Shown here: positions 46,377 through 56,679 of the stretch, in pieces
Layout of the letters: every line of letters starts with the position of its first letter
How positions within the stretch are numbered: position 1 is the first letter of the stretch
Assembly: GCF_002097535.1 (NCBI RefSeq)
Contig: NZ_CP020772.1
Location: 3,798,501 to 3,862,500 of the forward strand
Direction of reading: 5' to 3'
DNA: 64,000 nt
Source of the DNA: Halobacillus mangrovi
Lineage (GTDB): Bacteria > Bacillota > Bacilli > Bacillales > Halobacillaceae
Made by a program: the position numbers and the translations under genes
The notes under the pieces: model-generated
The model's database searches: none
Told to the model about the DNA's origin: nothing
What the model saw: only the letters and a program-made list of their open reading frames with translations

Positions 46377-46792
46377 TAGTTATCCACTCCATTATTTATT
46401 AACCTTCCCTGGGGGGAGGATACGCACAATTAAACTTTCTACTTTCCCATAATGATTACTTGGATTTCATAAGGTCATAAAAACTTATACTAGCATTAGT
46501 TTAACATTAATTACCATATAAACACATCAGCCATTGATATAGGTAAACTTTTTCTCCCATTTTTATTTAATAGTGGTTTCGAAACAACAGAATTCTTTGC
46601 TTTAAACCATTGTATGCTAGTCCAATTTATCTAAAGTTGTCTTTAAATAAATAAGGAATAGGATTGTCATTTTCTCACATAAGTTATACTAGTCTATATA
46701 GGAGGTTCTATTAATCTGGTACTTCAATATAAATATTGGTTTATTATGTTAAAATCAACCAAAGAGGAATGTAAATATTATGAGGTGATATA
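46377..46792. other. Divergent intergenic region
   Basis: About 415 bp between the leftward nuclease gene and the rightward protease gene. It should hold both promoters; no gene, repeat or RNA was recognised. Confidence 0.5.
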
Positions 46793-47437
46793 TTGAATAA
46801 TGTCGTTTTTTCTGTAGGAAAAGTTGTCGGTAATACATACCATGCAGCTGGTACATGCACAATGCTAAACAAAGAGAATTTATTAGTTACTGCAGCGCAT
46901 GTAGTTAATGGTAGCGATGATAATTTATATATTAATCGTAATACACATTTTCATGGCGATTATCAAGATACAACTAAAAAAAAGTTAGACCTTCTACCTG
47001 TGAAGATTGAAGCCATTGACCCGTTAAGAGATGTTTGCTTGTTATCTTTAGACGATAAGATAGCTAAAGGTTGTTCTATCTTCAGAGCAGGCAATACCGA
47101 TAATATAAACACAGGGGATGCAGTTACTGTGTTTGGTTTTCCCCATTCTAATTTAGGTAGAATCGTTTTAACTCAACAGAGTTGTGAAGTTGGTGCTAAG
47201 ATTCTTCTAAGTTCAAAAAAAGTCAAATCAAAGCATCTAGTCTTAAATATTCAAGCTCGACCGGGACAATCTGGAGCACCTGTAATTCGTAAATCAGACA
47301 GATCACTGATAGCTATACTTATTGGTGCCTATGTTCCAACAATCGAAAGAGGAATTGACTTAGGAGGGATAGATCCCCAAACGTTACATCAAACAACCCA
47401 TGCAGTTTCAGCAGAATACATAGAAAGGATGTTATAG
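46793..47437 (+). CDS. Trypsin-like serine protease (S1 fold), probably intracellular
   Basis: 214 residues, a bare chymotrypsin-fold domain. The triad is visible: His in LLVTAAHVVNG (about residue 36), Asp in DPLRDVCLLSL and Ser in RPGQSGAPV. No signal peptide or membrane anchor. The start is TTG at 46793 with GAGGTG upstream. The next gene, a small protein with one membrane helix, starts 2 bp after its stop. Such proteases are effectors or processing enzymes in several phage-defence systems. Confidence 0.8.
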   Translation: MNNVVFSVGKVVGNTYHAAGTCTMLNKENLLVTAAHVVNGSDDNLYINRNTHFHGDYQDTTKKKLDLLPVKIEAIDPLRDVCLLSLDDKIAKGCSIFRAGNTDNINTGDAVTVFGFPHSNLGRIVLTQQSCEVGAKILLSSKKVKSKHLVLNIQARPGQSGAPVIRKSDRSLIAILIGAYVPTIERGIDLGGIDPQTLHQTTHAVSAEYIERML

Positions 47438-47439
47438 TC

Positions 47440-47886
47440 TTGGCATTAGATACGTTTTTTCAAGAACAAGAAGAATCAAATTGGTTAGACACTTTACCCA
47501 ATTATCAAAGAGATCTTGTAAATGAGCTATTATCCTATTATTCTTATGAGGAAGCTGCAGTTACATGGCTTGAATCATCTACCAGTAATACATCACCTTT
47601 TAGCGGGCAACCTCAACCAGAGAAGAAATATTTTGAATATGTAAAAAAAGAAGTCCATAAACTTCTTTGTGGGGATACTAATTATGAAGCTGAACGCCAT
47701 GAGTTGGTTCAATTAGCTCAAAAGCCAGAAAATAAAAATGGTATCATTGCGATGGTGTCAGCTTTAATAGGTGCTAAGTTGGGTTTAGCTGCTACATTTT
47801 TAGCCCCAGTTATCGTTATCATTTTTTTAACGATAGGGAAGATCTCATTAAATGCTTGGTGTACCATGGAATCATCAACTAACTAA
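47440..47886 (+). CDS. Small membrane protein, partner of the trypsin-like protease
   Basis: 148 residues: a helical N-terminal part (residues 1-105, with FQEQEESNWLDTLPNYQRDL at the start) and one strong C-terminal membrane helix (LGLAATFLAPVIVIIFLTIG). The start is TTG with AAAGGATG before it. The N-terminal helical bundle recalls effector-associated adaptor domains, though no match is claimed. Tight coupling to the protease suggests a two-gene module in which cleavage may activate a membrane effector. Confidence 0.6.
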   Translation: MALDTFFQEQEESNWLDTLPNYQRDLVNELLSYYSYEEAAVTWLESSTSNTSPFSGQPQPEKKYFEYVKKEVHKLLCGDTNYEAERHELVQLAQKPENKNGIIAMVSALIGAKLGLAATFLAPVIVIIFLTIGKISLNAWCTMESSTN

Positions 47887-48015
47887 AAATAAAAGCAAGA
47901 TACCCGAAAAGGAACTCCTGTAATAAATATGTTTTGCGCTTGGATATATCAAGAACATCTTAATTTACTGTCGAATCATAATTTCTTGCGTTTGAATGTA
48001 ACTAAGCTAAAAACA

Positions 48016-48060
48016 AAACTATAAGTGCTTATCCACCTTTTGGATTAGCACTTATAGTTT
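48016..48060 (+). terminator. Terminator hairpin after the protease module
   Basis: AAACTATAAGTGCTTATCCA (48016-48035) pairs with TGGATTAGCACTTATAGTTT (48041-48060), one mismatch, loop of 5 nt. It lies in the 47887-48318 gap, which holds no gene, between the protease module and the convergent DUF3987 gene. Confidence 0.6.
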
Positions 48061-48318
48061 AAAGTTACTCTTTCTAAGTTCTTCAAGAGTTACGGTATCT
48101 TCCTACGTTATTAACGCTATTCACTCCATTCATCATAAAAACCATAATGAGCCTTCTAAGAACTACCGATTTAAGTTACGTTATTCATCCCATATTGTTA
48201 CGTCTTTTCTATATAAATGACGTATTAGCAAAGAGAAAAAGCGTTTTCAACTACCTATTATTATCCTTATCTTAACAACCTTTTAAGCAATAACAGCGTA
48301 AAAAACATTAACAGCGTA

Positions 48319-49782
48319 CTATTCAAGTAAGGTTATTATTTGTGTCGGCTTCTTCGCTCCTTCCATCCGTACCTTTCCAACTCTAATAAAACCATTTGAT
48401 ATTAATTCATCTGTGATAAAGTCCAATTCTTTTTTTGAGAGGTTTCGATTAAAAAATTCCCTTACTTCATTTCTGGTCATTCCACGTCCTTTACGTGCTT
48501 TTAATTCTCTTAGTAGCTTCATGGCATTAGGGTGTTCTAGTACTGCTTCATTCCCAAAGATAAATCGAGCTGACTTAAAGGAAAACTTCCATAGATCAAG
48601 CGCAGCCTTTAAATGGGTAGGCTTTATAACGTGTGATTGATCCAATAAAGCATATATGCAAGCAAGACGCATAGTTTGAGCCTCTGCTCTACTTGTAACG
48701 GCGCCTATAAGACCTCCAGCCCCTGTTGACAATGGTCCATAGACCTCCTCCCATAACTTCTCAGCTTCATCATCTCGCGTGATTTCTGTCGTTATTGAAG
48801 CAAACTCAATCGCTTCTTTAATTTTATTCACAAGCATAGATATATCAATATTGTGAAAATCGCCTCCACTCGGTAGCAGCTTCGACCTTTTGACTGTTAA
48901 CCATAAAAAACGGTTAGCCAATCCATTTACTAAATCAGTGCTTGTAAATTCCTTCTTTAATTCTTCTTGTGTTATCTGTCCCAATATCGATACATGGGAG
49001 TTTGTTGCTCTAAGAGGGACTTTTGTTAAGGTTCTGGGACTACCAGTATCCCATAGCTCTCTAATAATTGCAGATAAAGTATTTCCTTCTCTTTTAGCTA
49101 CCCTTAATGTTTTTCCAAACTCTTCCTCAATAACAAACATTCGTTTGTCCTTTACCCCTTCATCGCTTATTGTTACCTCGTAATCGACAATCCTTTTTTC
49201 TTTTCCCTTCCCCTCTGTTATAGGAACTTTTTTTGTTTCTTCATCTCTAATTGCGTGTATTATACCTTCACCACTAGATAAACCAGAAACAATATTTTCC
49301 TTCTCCCACTCTGGATTTATTGCATTAAACAAATGTCTAACAGGGCTTAGTGATGTTCCTTTCCTCCCTTTTCCTGTCGCTCCTACTACTACGGTAAAAA
49401 TCCGCGCCGGATGTTTTCTTGATCCTGCTGTAAAATGCGCTGAGTCACCAATAATGTTACCAAATGCTGATAGGAAAGTTATTAATGTTGCTTTAGGATC
49501 GGCTTCAGTATGTGGATCAATTTTCCTTACTACTTCACCTGCTAATCCATGAAAGGCAAATGCTGCCTCCCCTTCATTGTCACTATATAACTTTAAATCT
49601 CCTGAGAATTCACCATCTTCATTAATAAAATTTTCATCGTCATCCAATATATTATTGGGCTGCTTAGTTTTTGTACGACTTTCTTGTGCTAAACCAGACG
49701 TATCAAATTCACCAATTACTCTCTCCAAATGTTCAGGAGAGAAATTCCTCAATAGTATTTCTGCCGCATTACTTTTTTTCAA
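48319..49782 (-). CDS. DUF3987-type replication ATPase/helicase
   Basis: 487 residues resembling DUF3987 proteins of phages and satellites. Walker A is GATGKGRKGTS (about residue 135), a Walker B-like strand is MFVIEEEFG, and LSGEGIIHAIRDEE-type and ITRDDEAEKLWEEVYG blocks follow. The C-terminus is a winged-helix-like tail (MTRNEVREFFNRNLSKKELD). It overlaps the end of the upstream primase-like gene by 14 bp. It probably initiates or unwinds replication of the element. Confidence 0.75.
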   Translation of the reverse strand: MKKSNAAEILLRNFSPEHLERVIGEFDTSGLAQESRTKTKQPNNILDDDENFINEDGEFSGDLKLYSDNEGEAAFAFHGLAGEVVRKIDPHTEADPKATLITFLSAFGNIIGDSAHFTAGSRKHPARIFTVVVGATGKGRKGTSLSPVRHLFNAINPEWEKENIVSGLSSGEGIIHAIRDEETKKVPITEGKGKEKRIVDYEVTISDEGVKDKRMFVIEEEFGKTLRVAKREGNTLSAIIRELWDTGSPRTLTKVPLRATNSHVSILGQITQEELKKEFTSTDLVNGLANRFLWLTVKRSKLLPSGGDFHNIDISMLVNKIKEAIEFASITTEITRDDEAEKLWEEVYGPLSTGAGGLIGAVTSRAEAQTMRLACIYALLDQSHVIKPTHLKAALDLWKFSFKSARFIFGNEAVLEHPNAMKLLRELKARKGRGMTRNEVREFFNRNLSKKELDFITDELISNGFIRVGKVRMEGAKKPTQIITLLE

Positions 49783-50395
49783 AATGATTTCTCCTTGATT
49801 TTATGTTATTAAAAAAAGCATCAACTTCCTCAATTGTTTTAATCTTGATAATTGGATCATGTTCCAAAAGACAATCCATCCAAAAACTCACTTTTGAAAT
49901 AATATGATAGAGGTCTCCTACACGCTCCATGTTTTTTATATCCTTTATGGCTCCAACAGTATCTAGACAAGTATCTTCGATGTTTTTAAGTGAATTGATA
50001 CTATCCAATACTTTTTTATCCATTCTTTTTATCAGAGCTGCCGCAAACTCTCGGTCAGCCCTCTTTTTTTGTAGTAATTTGACCTGTTCACAATCAGGTT
50101 GATTAATTCCAAAATCATTCACTAATTGTTTGATTGCTTCTTTTATTTCAATGTTAAGTGAAAGTTGTACAACATTGATTACATTGCCTGGTTTCCCATG
50201 GTTACAGCCCTTTCAACACCGAAATGTATTCGTCTCTGTATAAACTGTGAAGCTTGGATTTCTGTCATTGTGGTATGGACAACGGATGTTGAATCTTTTT
50301 CTTTGTGATTTAGGATTGACGAAGCTTACATTTTCATACCGCTCTAGTGCATCCGTGATTGAAACGGTATCTAAGATGTGGTCAATTATTGACAT
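49769..50395 (-). pseudogene. CHC2 zinc-finger primase-like gene with in-frame UGA
   Basis: One reading frame of about 209 codons runs from ATG 50395 to 49769. The first half is a DnaG-type CHC2 zinc finger (ITDALERYENVSFVNP, CPYHNDRNPSFTVYTETNTF, then R-C-UGA-K-G-C-N-H-G-K-P-G-N-V-I-N). A TGA at 50213-50215 falls between the last two zinc-binding cysteines. A GTG at 50122 could restart the second half. Mutation, sequencing error or readthrough are all possible. It precedes and overlaps the DUF3987 gene. Confidence 0.7.
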
Positions 50396-50440
50396 AAAAT
50401 CATTCCTCCTATTGATTAAGTTTAAATTAATATAAGTCGA

Positions 50441-50731
50441 TTACTCCTCTTTTTCACGTGTGTTTTTAGACCAACGATCAATATATTTTTGAACTTCCCT
50501 TCTATTGAAAGCCCACTTATTCCCTATACGAATACTTGGAAAATTGGGGTCAACCAAAAATACTTTTTCAATAGTTGGCCAAGATAGATTTAATAATTGT
50601 TTTAATTGTTTACTATTCATGAGCATAACTTCCATCTCAAAACTTTCAAGATGCTTTTGAACTTCTTCAAGATACATTGCTTTTAACTCATCTTCATTTA
50701 AATAGAGTTTGATTAATGATTCCTCATTCAC
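50441..50731 (-). CDS. Excisionase-like helix-turn-helix protein
   Basis: 96 residues. The C-terminal half (LLNLSWPTIEKVFLVDPNFP then IRIGNKWAFNRREVQKYIDR) has the winged-helix pattern of excisionase-family (HTH_17) DNA-binding proteins. It lies between the Cro-like gene and the primase-like gene. It is the likely recombination directionality factor of the element, though such domains also serve as regulators. Confidence 0.7.
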   Translation of the reverse strand: MNEESLIKLYLNEDELKAMYLEEVQKHLESFEMEVMLMNSKQLKQLLNLSWPTIEKVFLVDPNFPSIRIGNKWAFNRREVQKYIDRWSKNTREKEE

Positions 50732-50747
50732 TACTTAACCCCTCCTA

Positions 50748-50927
50748 TCATTCGTCCTCAGTTACCTCATCAATAGCTTTGATAATCATTTGCTTTTTCT
50801 CATCGGTCATTTCAGTTCTCATCCATCGATAGAATGTGTTTTCATGGACATCTAATTTTTGAGCAATTTCCCATGTAAAGAAGCCTGAATTATTAATAGC
50901 TAAACGAATTTCAGCGTTCGTCTTCAT
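50748..50927 (-). CDS. Small helix-turn-helix regulator
   Basis: 59 residues from the ATG at 50927, preceded by GGAGGTG; the open frame starts 10 codons earlier. The sequence RLAINNSGFFTWEIAQKLDV then ENTFYRWMR is a compact HTH common in Firmicute phage and satellite elements. First gene of the leftward replication module, divergent from the 51081 gene, so it probably takes part in the lysis/lysogeny-like switch. Confidence 0.75.
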   Translation of the reverse strand: MKTNAEIRLAINNSGFFTWEIAQKLDVHENTFYRWMRTEMTDEKKQMIIKAIDEVTEDE

Positions 50928-51080
50928 ATGACACCTCCAATCCCTTTTGTACCACATAATAATGGATATTTATGAGGTAGTGGTGTTACAATATACATAT
51001 TAAACACCTATATAGTTAAGAGCAACCAAAAATACAACGTTTTAACCGTACTTTTACGCGGTACAAAAGTGAGGCTAAAA

Positions 51081-52166
51081 ATGAATTATCTACACTACCA
51101 ATATTGCTTATCGGATTTTATATTGACTGATGAGTATCAAATAGAAGATTTTAATAAAGTAACGAACCAAGCACTTACAAATTATTACCTAATTCTTTTA
51201 AAGAACATTAACAGCCATACAAATAACAATTATAAAAACCTAAATAGTTTGATCAGAAGAGTCCATGTGACTCCCGAGGAAATAACAAAGTATATAGATG
51301 AGGATAATAAACAGTCTTCTTATGATCCATTAATTGATACACCTGAGTTATATAGCGAGATGCATAAAATAAAATTTTTCAATGAGAAATCATTGAGGAG
51401 ATTTATCGATAACTATGGAATACCATTTCACATGTACTTCAATGAACAGGGGTATGTAGACTCCACTCTTTTCAAGAAAAACACCTCTGAAAAGTTTCTA
51501 GTAGAAATGGATGTATTTCTTTTCTATGAAAAATTAGTTGAATTTAAAAGTGCCTTCAAAATGTGGCATGACATATCGCAGGGTGAATTTGAAGAAATTA
51601 GAAAGATTAATGCAAGAATGAAGCTTGAAGTAGACTTCATCGCTCAAATCAGAAACCTTCATAAGGAAGAACTCACACTCGAAGAATTTGCTGATATTGT
51701 ACTTACTAACGCTGAATTAACAAATAAAGGAGGTGAAATAGAGGCTATTTTAGAAGATTACAAAAAACATCCAGACAAACTGATAAAACTTAATGAAAAA
51801 GCAACAGAAATTTCTGGTGTTTGGTCGAAAGTTAAAAGTGAATCTGAAAAGACAATAGCTCTCGCTTACTTAAATTTAAAGTTAAAAGAGCTTGATAGCG
51901 GAAGAACATCTACAAGATTTATTGATGGCAAAATCGTTCCAGCAATTAGTTTTAATAACCTAGTAGAAGTAGCATCCTACCAACTGAAACAGGCTATATT
52001 TAAAGAACAAAAATTTAAAGTGTGCTTAAATTGTGGCGATCTATTTGAACCTAGACATGCATCACAGAGGTTTTGCTCTCCGTTGCCTGGTAGGAAAAGA
52101 AGTACGTGTGAAAACACGTACAATCAACGTCAAAAAAGATTAAGAAAAAAACAAGGAGGGAGTTAA
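51081..52166 (+). CDS. Zinc-finger protein of unknown function upstream of the integrase
   Basis: 361 residues from the ATG at 51081 (GTGAGG upstream). Mostly helical, ending in a putative zinc site with CLNCGDLFEPRHASQRFC, a further Cys in RSTCENTYNQRQKR and a basic tail, which recalls CGNR-type zinc fingers. The integrase gene follows after 5 bp, so they share an mRNA. It occupies the position of the repressor or regulator gene in satellites; its role is not established. Confidence 0.6.
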   Translation: MNYLHYQYCLSDFILTDEYQIEDFNKVTNQALTNYYLILLKNINSHTNNNYKNLNSLIRRVHVTPEEITKYIDEDNKQSSYDPLIDTPELYSEMHKIKFFNEKSLRRFIDNYGIPFHMYFNEQGYVDSTLFKKNTSEKFLVEMDVFLFYEKLVEFKSAFKMWHDISQGEFEEIRKINARMKLEVDFIAQIRNLHKEELTLEEFADIVLTNAELTNKGGEIEAILEDYKKHPDKLIKLNEKATEISGVWSKVKSESEKTIALAYLNLKLKELDSGRTSTRFIDGKIVPAISFNNLVEVASYQLKQAIFKEQKFKVCLNCGDLFEPRHASQRFCSPLPGRKRSTCENTYNQRQKRLRKKQGGS

Positions 52167-52171
52167 TATTC

Positions 52172-53331
52172 ATGGCATATATTCGAAAAAGGAAAAATGG
52201 GAAATGGTCTTATACAGTTTCAGTAGGTATTGATCCATTAACAAAAAGACAAAAACAGAAAACTAAATCAGGATTTAATACCAGTAAAGAAGCTAAATCT
52301 GCTGCAAGGAAGTTGGAAGAGGAAATTGAGAAGGGAACATATGTAAATGAAAGTAGAATCAATTTCGAAGCATTTACTCAAGAATGGATAAAAGTATATG
52401 GTCAAAATGCTAAAACTAGTAGCGTAAGAGCTCGTAAAAAAGAAATGAATCATTTCATTTCAGTCTGGGGCCCATATTCATTGAACAAAATCACTAAACA
52501 AAACTACCATGAAGTCATAGTTAAATTAGCTGAAAAATATAGCCGAAACTATGTCAGTGGTATACATGCCTGTGGCAGAATGATATTTGCTTATGCAGTA
52601 GAAATAGGGATTTTGAAGTTGAACCCTACCGAAAATGTAAAATTACCTAAACCCAAAGTAAAAGTAGAGGATATTGAAAATCAAGATGAAGAAATAAAGT
52701 TTTTAGAAAAAGAAGAGCTTGCTAAATTTTTGCGCCTATCAGAGTCAGATGGGTTAGAAATGGACTCACTTATCTTTACAACTCTTTCTTATACCGGTTT
52801 ACGAATAGGAGAATTACTTGCACTCAAGTGGTCAGATTTCTCGCCTGAGAATAATTCCTTACGTGTCACCAAGACTATTTACAACCCTACAAATAATATA
52901 AAAGAGTATGAATTGTTAACACCAAAGACCTCAGGTTCAATCCGTTCCATACGAATAGATCGATCGTAAAAATGTTACAACGGCATCAAATGAAACAGAA
53001 GGAAATCAAATTCCAACAAGGACCATTATATAAAGATAATCTGTTTATCTTTGCACGAAATGACGGACATCCTCAATTAAGGAAAGTAGTCGAAACGCGC
53101 TTAAAGCGCTTATTAAAAAAAGCAGATATTAATAGGAATATCACACCTCATTCTTTCAGACATACACATACATCACTTCTTATTGAAGCGGGGGTAGGTA
53201 TTAAGGAAATTCAACAAAGGTTAGGTCATACAGACATTAACACTACGATGAACATTTATGCTCATATGACTGCAAACATGGAAGAAAAGGCCTCCCAACA
53301 GTTCAGCAAACTGATGAAAGGCCTTCTCTAA
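52172..53331 (+). pseudogene. int: Tyrosine recombinase (integrase), frameshifted
   Basis: The first frame (52172-52969) encodes an N-terminal arm-binding-like domain (MAYIRKRKNGKWSYTVSVG), a core-binding domain and the catalytic Arg in TGLRIGELLALKWSD. It stops at a TAA (52967-52969). The second frame (to 53331) carries HSFRHTH, LGHTD and the nucleophile Tyr in MNIYAHMT. The break lies in GATCGATCG at 52958-52966; adding one 4-bp unit would fuse the frames (I-D-R-S-I-V-K-M-L) to about 386 residues, the family's usual size. The gene points at the att core in groEL, 115 bp away. Confidence 0.88.
53287..53325 (-). terminator. Hairpin in integrase tail, likely substitute groESL terminator
   Basis: AAGGCCT (53287-53293) pairs with AGGCCTT (53319-53325), with CAGTT/AACTG pairing inside. 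On the minus strand it is followed by TTTTCTTCC. It lies 121 nt past the groEL stop and is the counterpart of the cassette-end terminators. Confidence 0.55.
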
Positions 53332-53445
53332 TAGGTAAAGCTTTATTTGAAAATGGCTCTTAAAAACTCTTCAATGAGCAAATATATGAGCATTTCCTCA
53401 CGATTCTCATAGAACCCCTTATATATCAGGCGTTAAGGAGGCAGA

Positions 53446-55113
<1,668 letters not shown>

Positions 55114-55140
55114 TCATTTATAAGTATTTTTGGTAGAGGC

Positions 55141-55425
55141 TTATTGAATGACAGCCAATACGTCTGATTCACGAAGAATCAAGTATTCGTTGCCTTCATA
55201 CTTCACTTCTGTACCAGCGAATTTAGAGTAGATGACGCGGTCGCCTTGTGCGACTTCCAAAGCAACTTTCTCCCCGTTGTCTGTCACGCGGCCAGTACCT
55301 ACTGCAACGACTTTACCTTCCTGCGGCTTTTCTTTCGCAGAATCAGGTAGTACGATTCCGCTCGCAGTAGTCTGCTCTTCTTCAACTAGTTCAATAACAA
55401 TACGATCACCAAGTGGCTTTAACAA
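55141..55425 (-). CDS. groES: Co-chaperonin GroES (10 kDa)
   Basis: 94 residues, complete, with [19 protein letters not shown] and the mobile-loop [15 protein letters not shown]. First gene of the groESL operon behind a sigma-A promoter and CIRCE operator, 60 bp before groEL. Confidence 0.99.
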   Translation of the reverse strand: MLKPLGDRIVIELVEEEQTTASGIVLPDSAKEKPQEGKVVAVGTGRVTDNGEKVALEVAQGDRVIYSKFAGTEVKYEGNEYLILRESDVLAVIQ

Positions 55426-55472
55426 TTAGGACACCCTCCTTGATAAGGTTAGTTTCAATTTTTTGTCGTTTA

Positions 55473-55499
55473 TTAGCACTCGTTGTTACTGAGTGCTAA
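55473..55499. promoter_or_regulatory. CIRCE operator (HrcA)
   Basis: TTAGCACTC-N9-GAGTGCTAA, a perfect CIRCE inverted repeat between the promoter and groES. HrcA repression of groESL is expected. Confidence 0.97.
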
Positions 55500-55509
55500 C
55501 ACAATTCTT

Positions 55510-55538
55510 ATCATAATCAATTCACATTCGTTTTTCAA
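55510..55538 (-). promoter_or_regulatory. Sigma-A promoter of groESL
   Basis: On the minus strand TTGAAA (55538-55533), a 17-bp spacer and TATGAT (55515-55510), immediately upstream of CIRCE. Confidence 0.85.
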
Positions 55539-55661
55539 GTAGAAAACTGATAATTTCCCTACTATTTTTTCGACAAAAATTTCACATCAAACCGTTACAC
55601 TTACTAGTGGTTTTAAAACTATGATAAAATACATAAAGTATCCTTAATAAATGAGTTTATC

Positions 55662-55690
55662 CTGCGGAATGGTACAGTCTCCATCCGCAG
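55662..55690 (+). terminator. Leader hairpin upstream of ydiL
   Basis: CTGCGGAATGG (55662-55672) pairs with CCATCCGCAG (55681-55690) with one bulge, followed by ATTTTG. It precedes ydiL by about 35 bp and may be a weak attenuator. Confidence 0.4.
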
Positions 55691-55726
55691 ATTTTGTATC
55701 TACCTATATAGAAGGACGTGAGTGTT

Positions 55727-56437
55727 TTGCCGAAGCGTTATTGGTATATCATCATGACATATGTAATTACGCAGCTTTCCGCGCTCATCGGTGTTCCGAT
55801 TGCGAAAGAATTCGGATTAAGTAATTTCGATGCCATCGCGGTTTGGTCTGTGCTCAGCTTTACCATTGCAACGATTATCATTTTGCTTTTACTGAAACCT
55901 GACATAAAGGAAGTCTCCATGAGCCGGGACGCCTCTGGAGCCGGCGGAGTTATCCTCTGGTCGATTGCTGGTGTGTTTCTTGCCTTATTTGCCCAGGGGC
56001 TCGCCGCTGCGATCGAGTCAAATGTATTCGGAATTCCTCCAGGGTCAGAAAATACGATGGGATTAATGGAGATTGCGCGTGAATCGCCGCTTTTCATTCT
56101 ACTGCCGGTCGTATTTGCTCCAATCACTGAAGAGATCATTTTCCGTAAAGTCATCTTCGGTTCCATTTATAAGCGAACGAATTTCTGGATCGCGGTGCTC
56201 TTTTCCGCACTCATCTTCGGTGCGTTCCACTTTGACTTTAAGCACATGTTAGTCTACTTCTCCATGGGAGTGGTATTCGCCTTCCTATATGTCAAAACTA
56301 AACGAATTATTACACCAATCGTGGCTCACATGGCGATGAACTCGTTTGTTGTCGTTACGCAGTACTTTCTGGATGAAGAGGATATTCGGCGGATGCAGGA
56401 ACAATTGGAGACCATTTTTATTGGAGGCATTTTGTAA
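55727..56437 (+). CDS. ydiL: CPBP-family intramembrane glutamic protease (YdiL-like)
   Basis: About 236 residues, with seven or so membrane helices and the CPBP/Abi motifs ITEEIIFRKVIFG (EExxxR), IFGAFHFDFK and IVAHMAMNSFVV. Acts in the membrane as a type II CAAX-like protease; substrates unknown. The TTG at 55727 has AAGGA ten bases upstream; a GTG at 55718 is nearer the ribosome site than is usual. Divergent from groESL as in B. subtilis. Confidence 0.88.
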   Translation: MPKRYWYIIMTYVITQLSALIGVPIAKEFGLSNFDAIAVWSVLSFTIATIIILLLLKPDIKEVSMSRDASGAGGVILWSIAGVFLALFAQGLAAAIESNVFGIPPGSENTMGLMEIARESPLFILLPVVFAPITEEIIFRKVIFGSIYKRTNFWIAVLFSALIFGAFHFDFKHMLVYFSMGVVFAFLYVKTKRIITPIVAHMAMNSFVVVTQYFLDEEDIRRMQEQLETIFIGGIL

Positions 56438-56438
56438 T

Positions 56439-56648
56439 ATGAGAACTTCCCCCCTATTTATGGCGTTTCTCTACTTTGGAATGGGCGTTGCATTTACGTA
56501 CATTGCTGCGCAGGCCGTGGAGGACACGATTTGGAACGCTATTACGATCCTGTTGTCAATCATTGCTACCTTCAACATTGCTGTGGCGATTCGCCTCGTC
56601 AACCTGCAGCGTCGCATTCAGAAGTCTAAAGACAAAAAAAAGCCATAA
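56439..56648 (+). CDS. ydiK: YdiK-like small membrane protein
   Basis: 69 residues with two membrane helices (PLFMAFLYFGMGVAFTYIAA and ITILLSIIATFNIAVAIRL) and a basic C-terminus. ATG 56439 is one base after the ydiL stop, with GGAGG inside the end of ydiL. Matches YdiK in size, pattern and position. Confidence 0.85.
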   Translation: MRTSPLFMAFLYFGMGVAFTYIAAQAVEDTIWNAITILLSIIATFNIAVAIRLVNLQRRIQKSKDKKKP

Positions 56649-56650
56649 AA

Positions 56651-56674
56651 AACGCAGGAGCTGCCTCCTGCGTT
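56651..56674. terminator. Bidirectional terminator between ydiK and the MFS gene
   Basis: AACGCAGGAG (56651-56660) pairs with CTCCTGCGTT (56665-56674) around a 4-nt loop, with A- and T-runs on either side; serves the convergent ydiK and MFS genes. Confidence 0.9.
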
Positions 56675-56679
56675 TTTAT

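Noticed and set aside
50213..50215. Selenocysteine at the UGA in the primase-like gene
   Set aside because: No stem-loop of SECIS type was evident just after the UGA, and the family uses ordinary cysteines in the zinc site; mutation or error is simpler.
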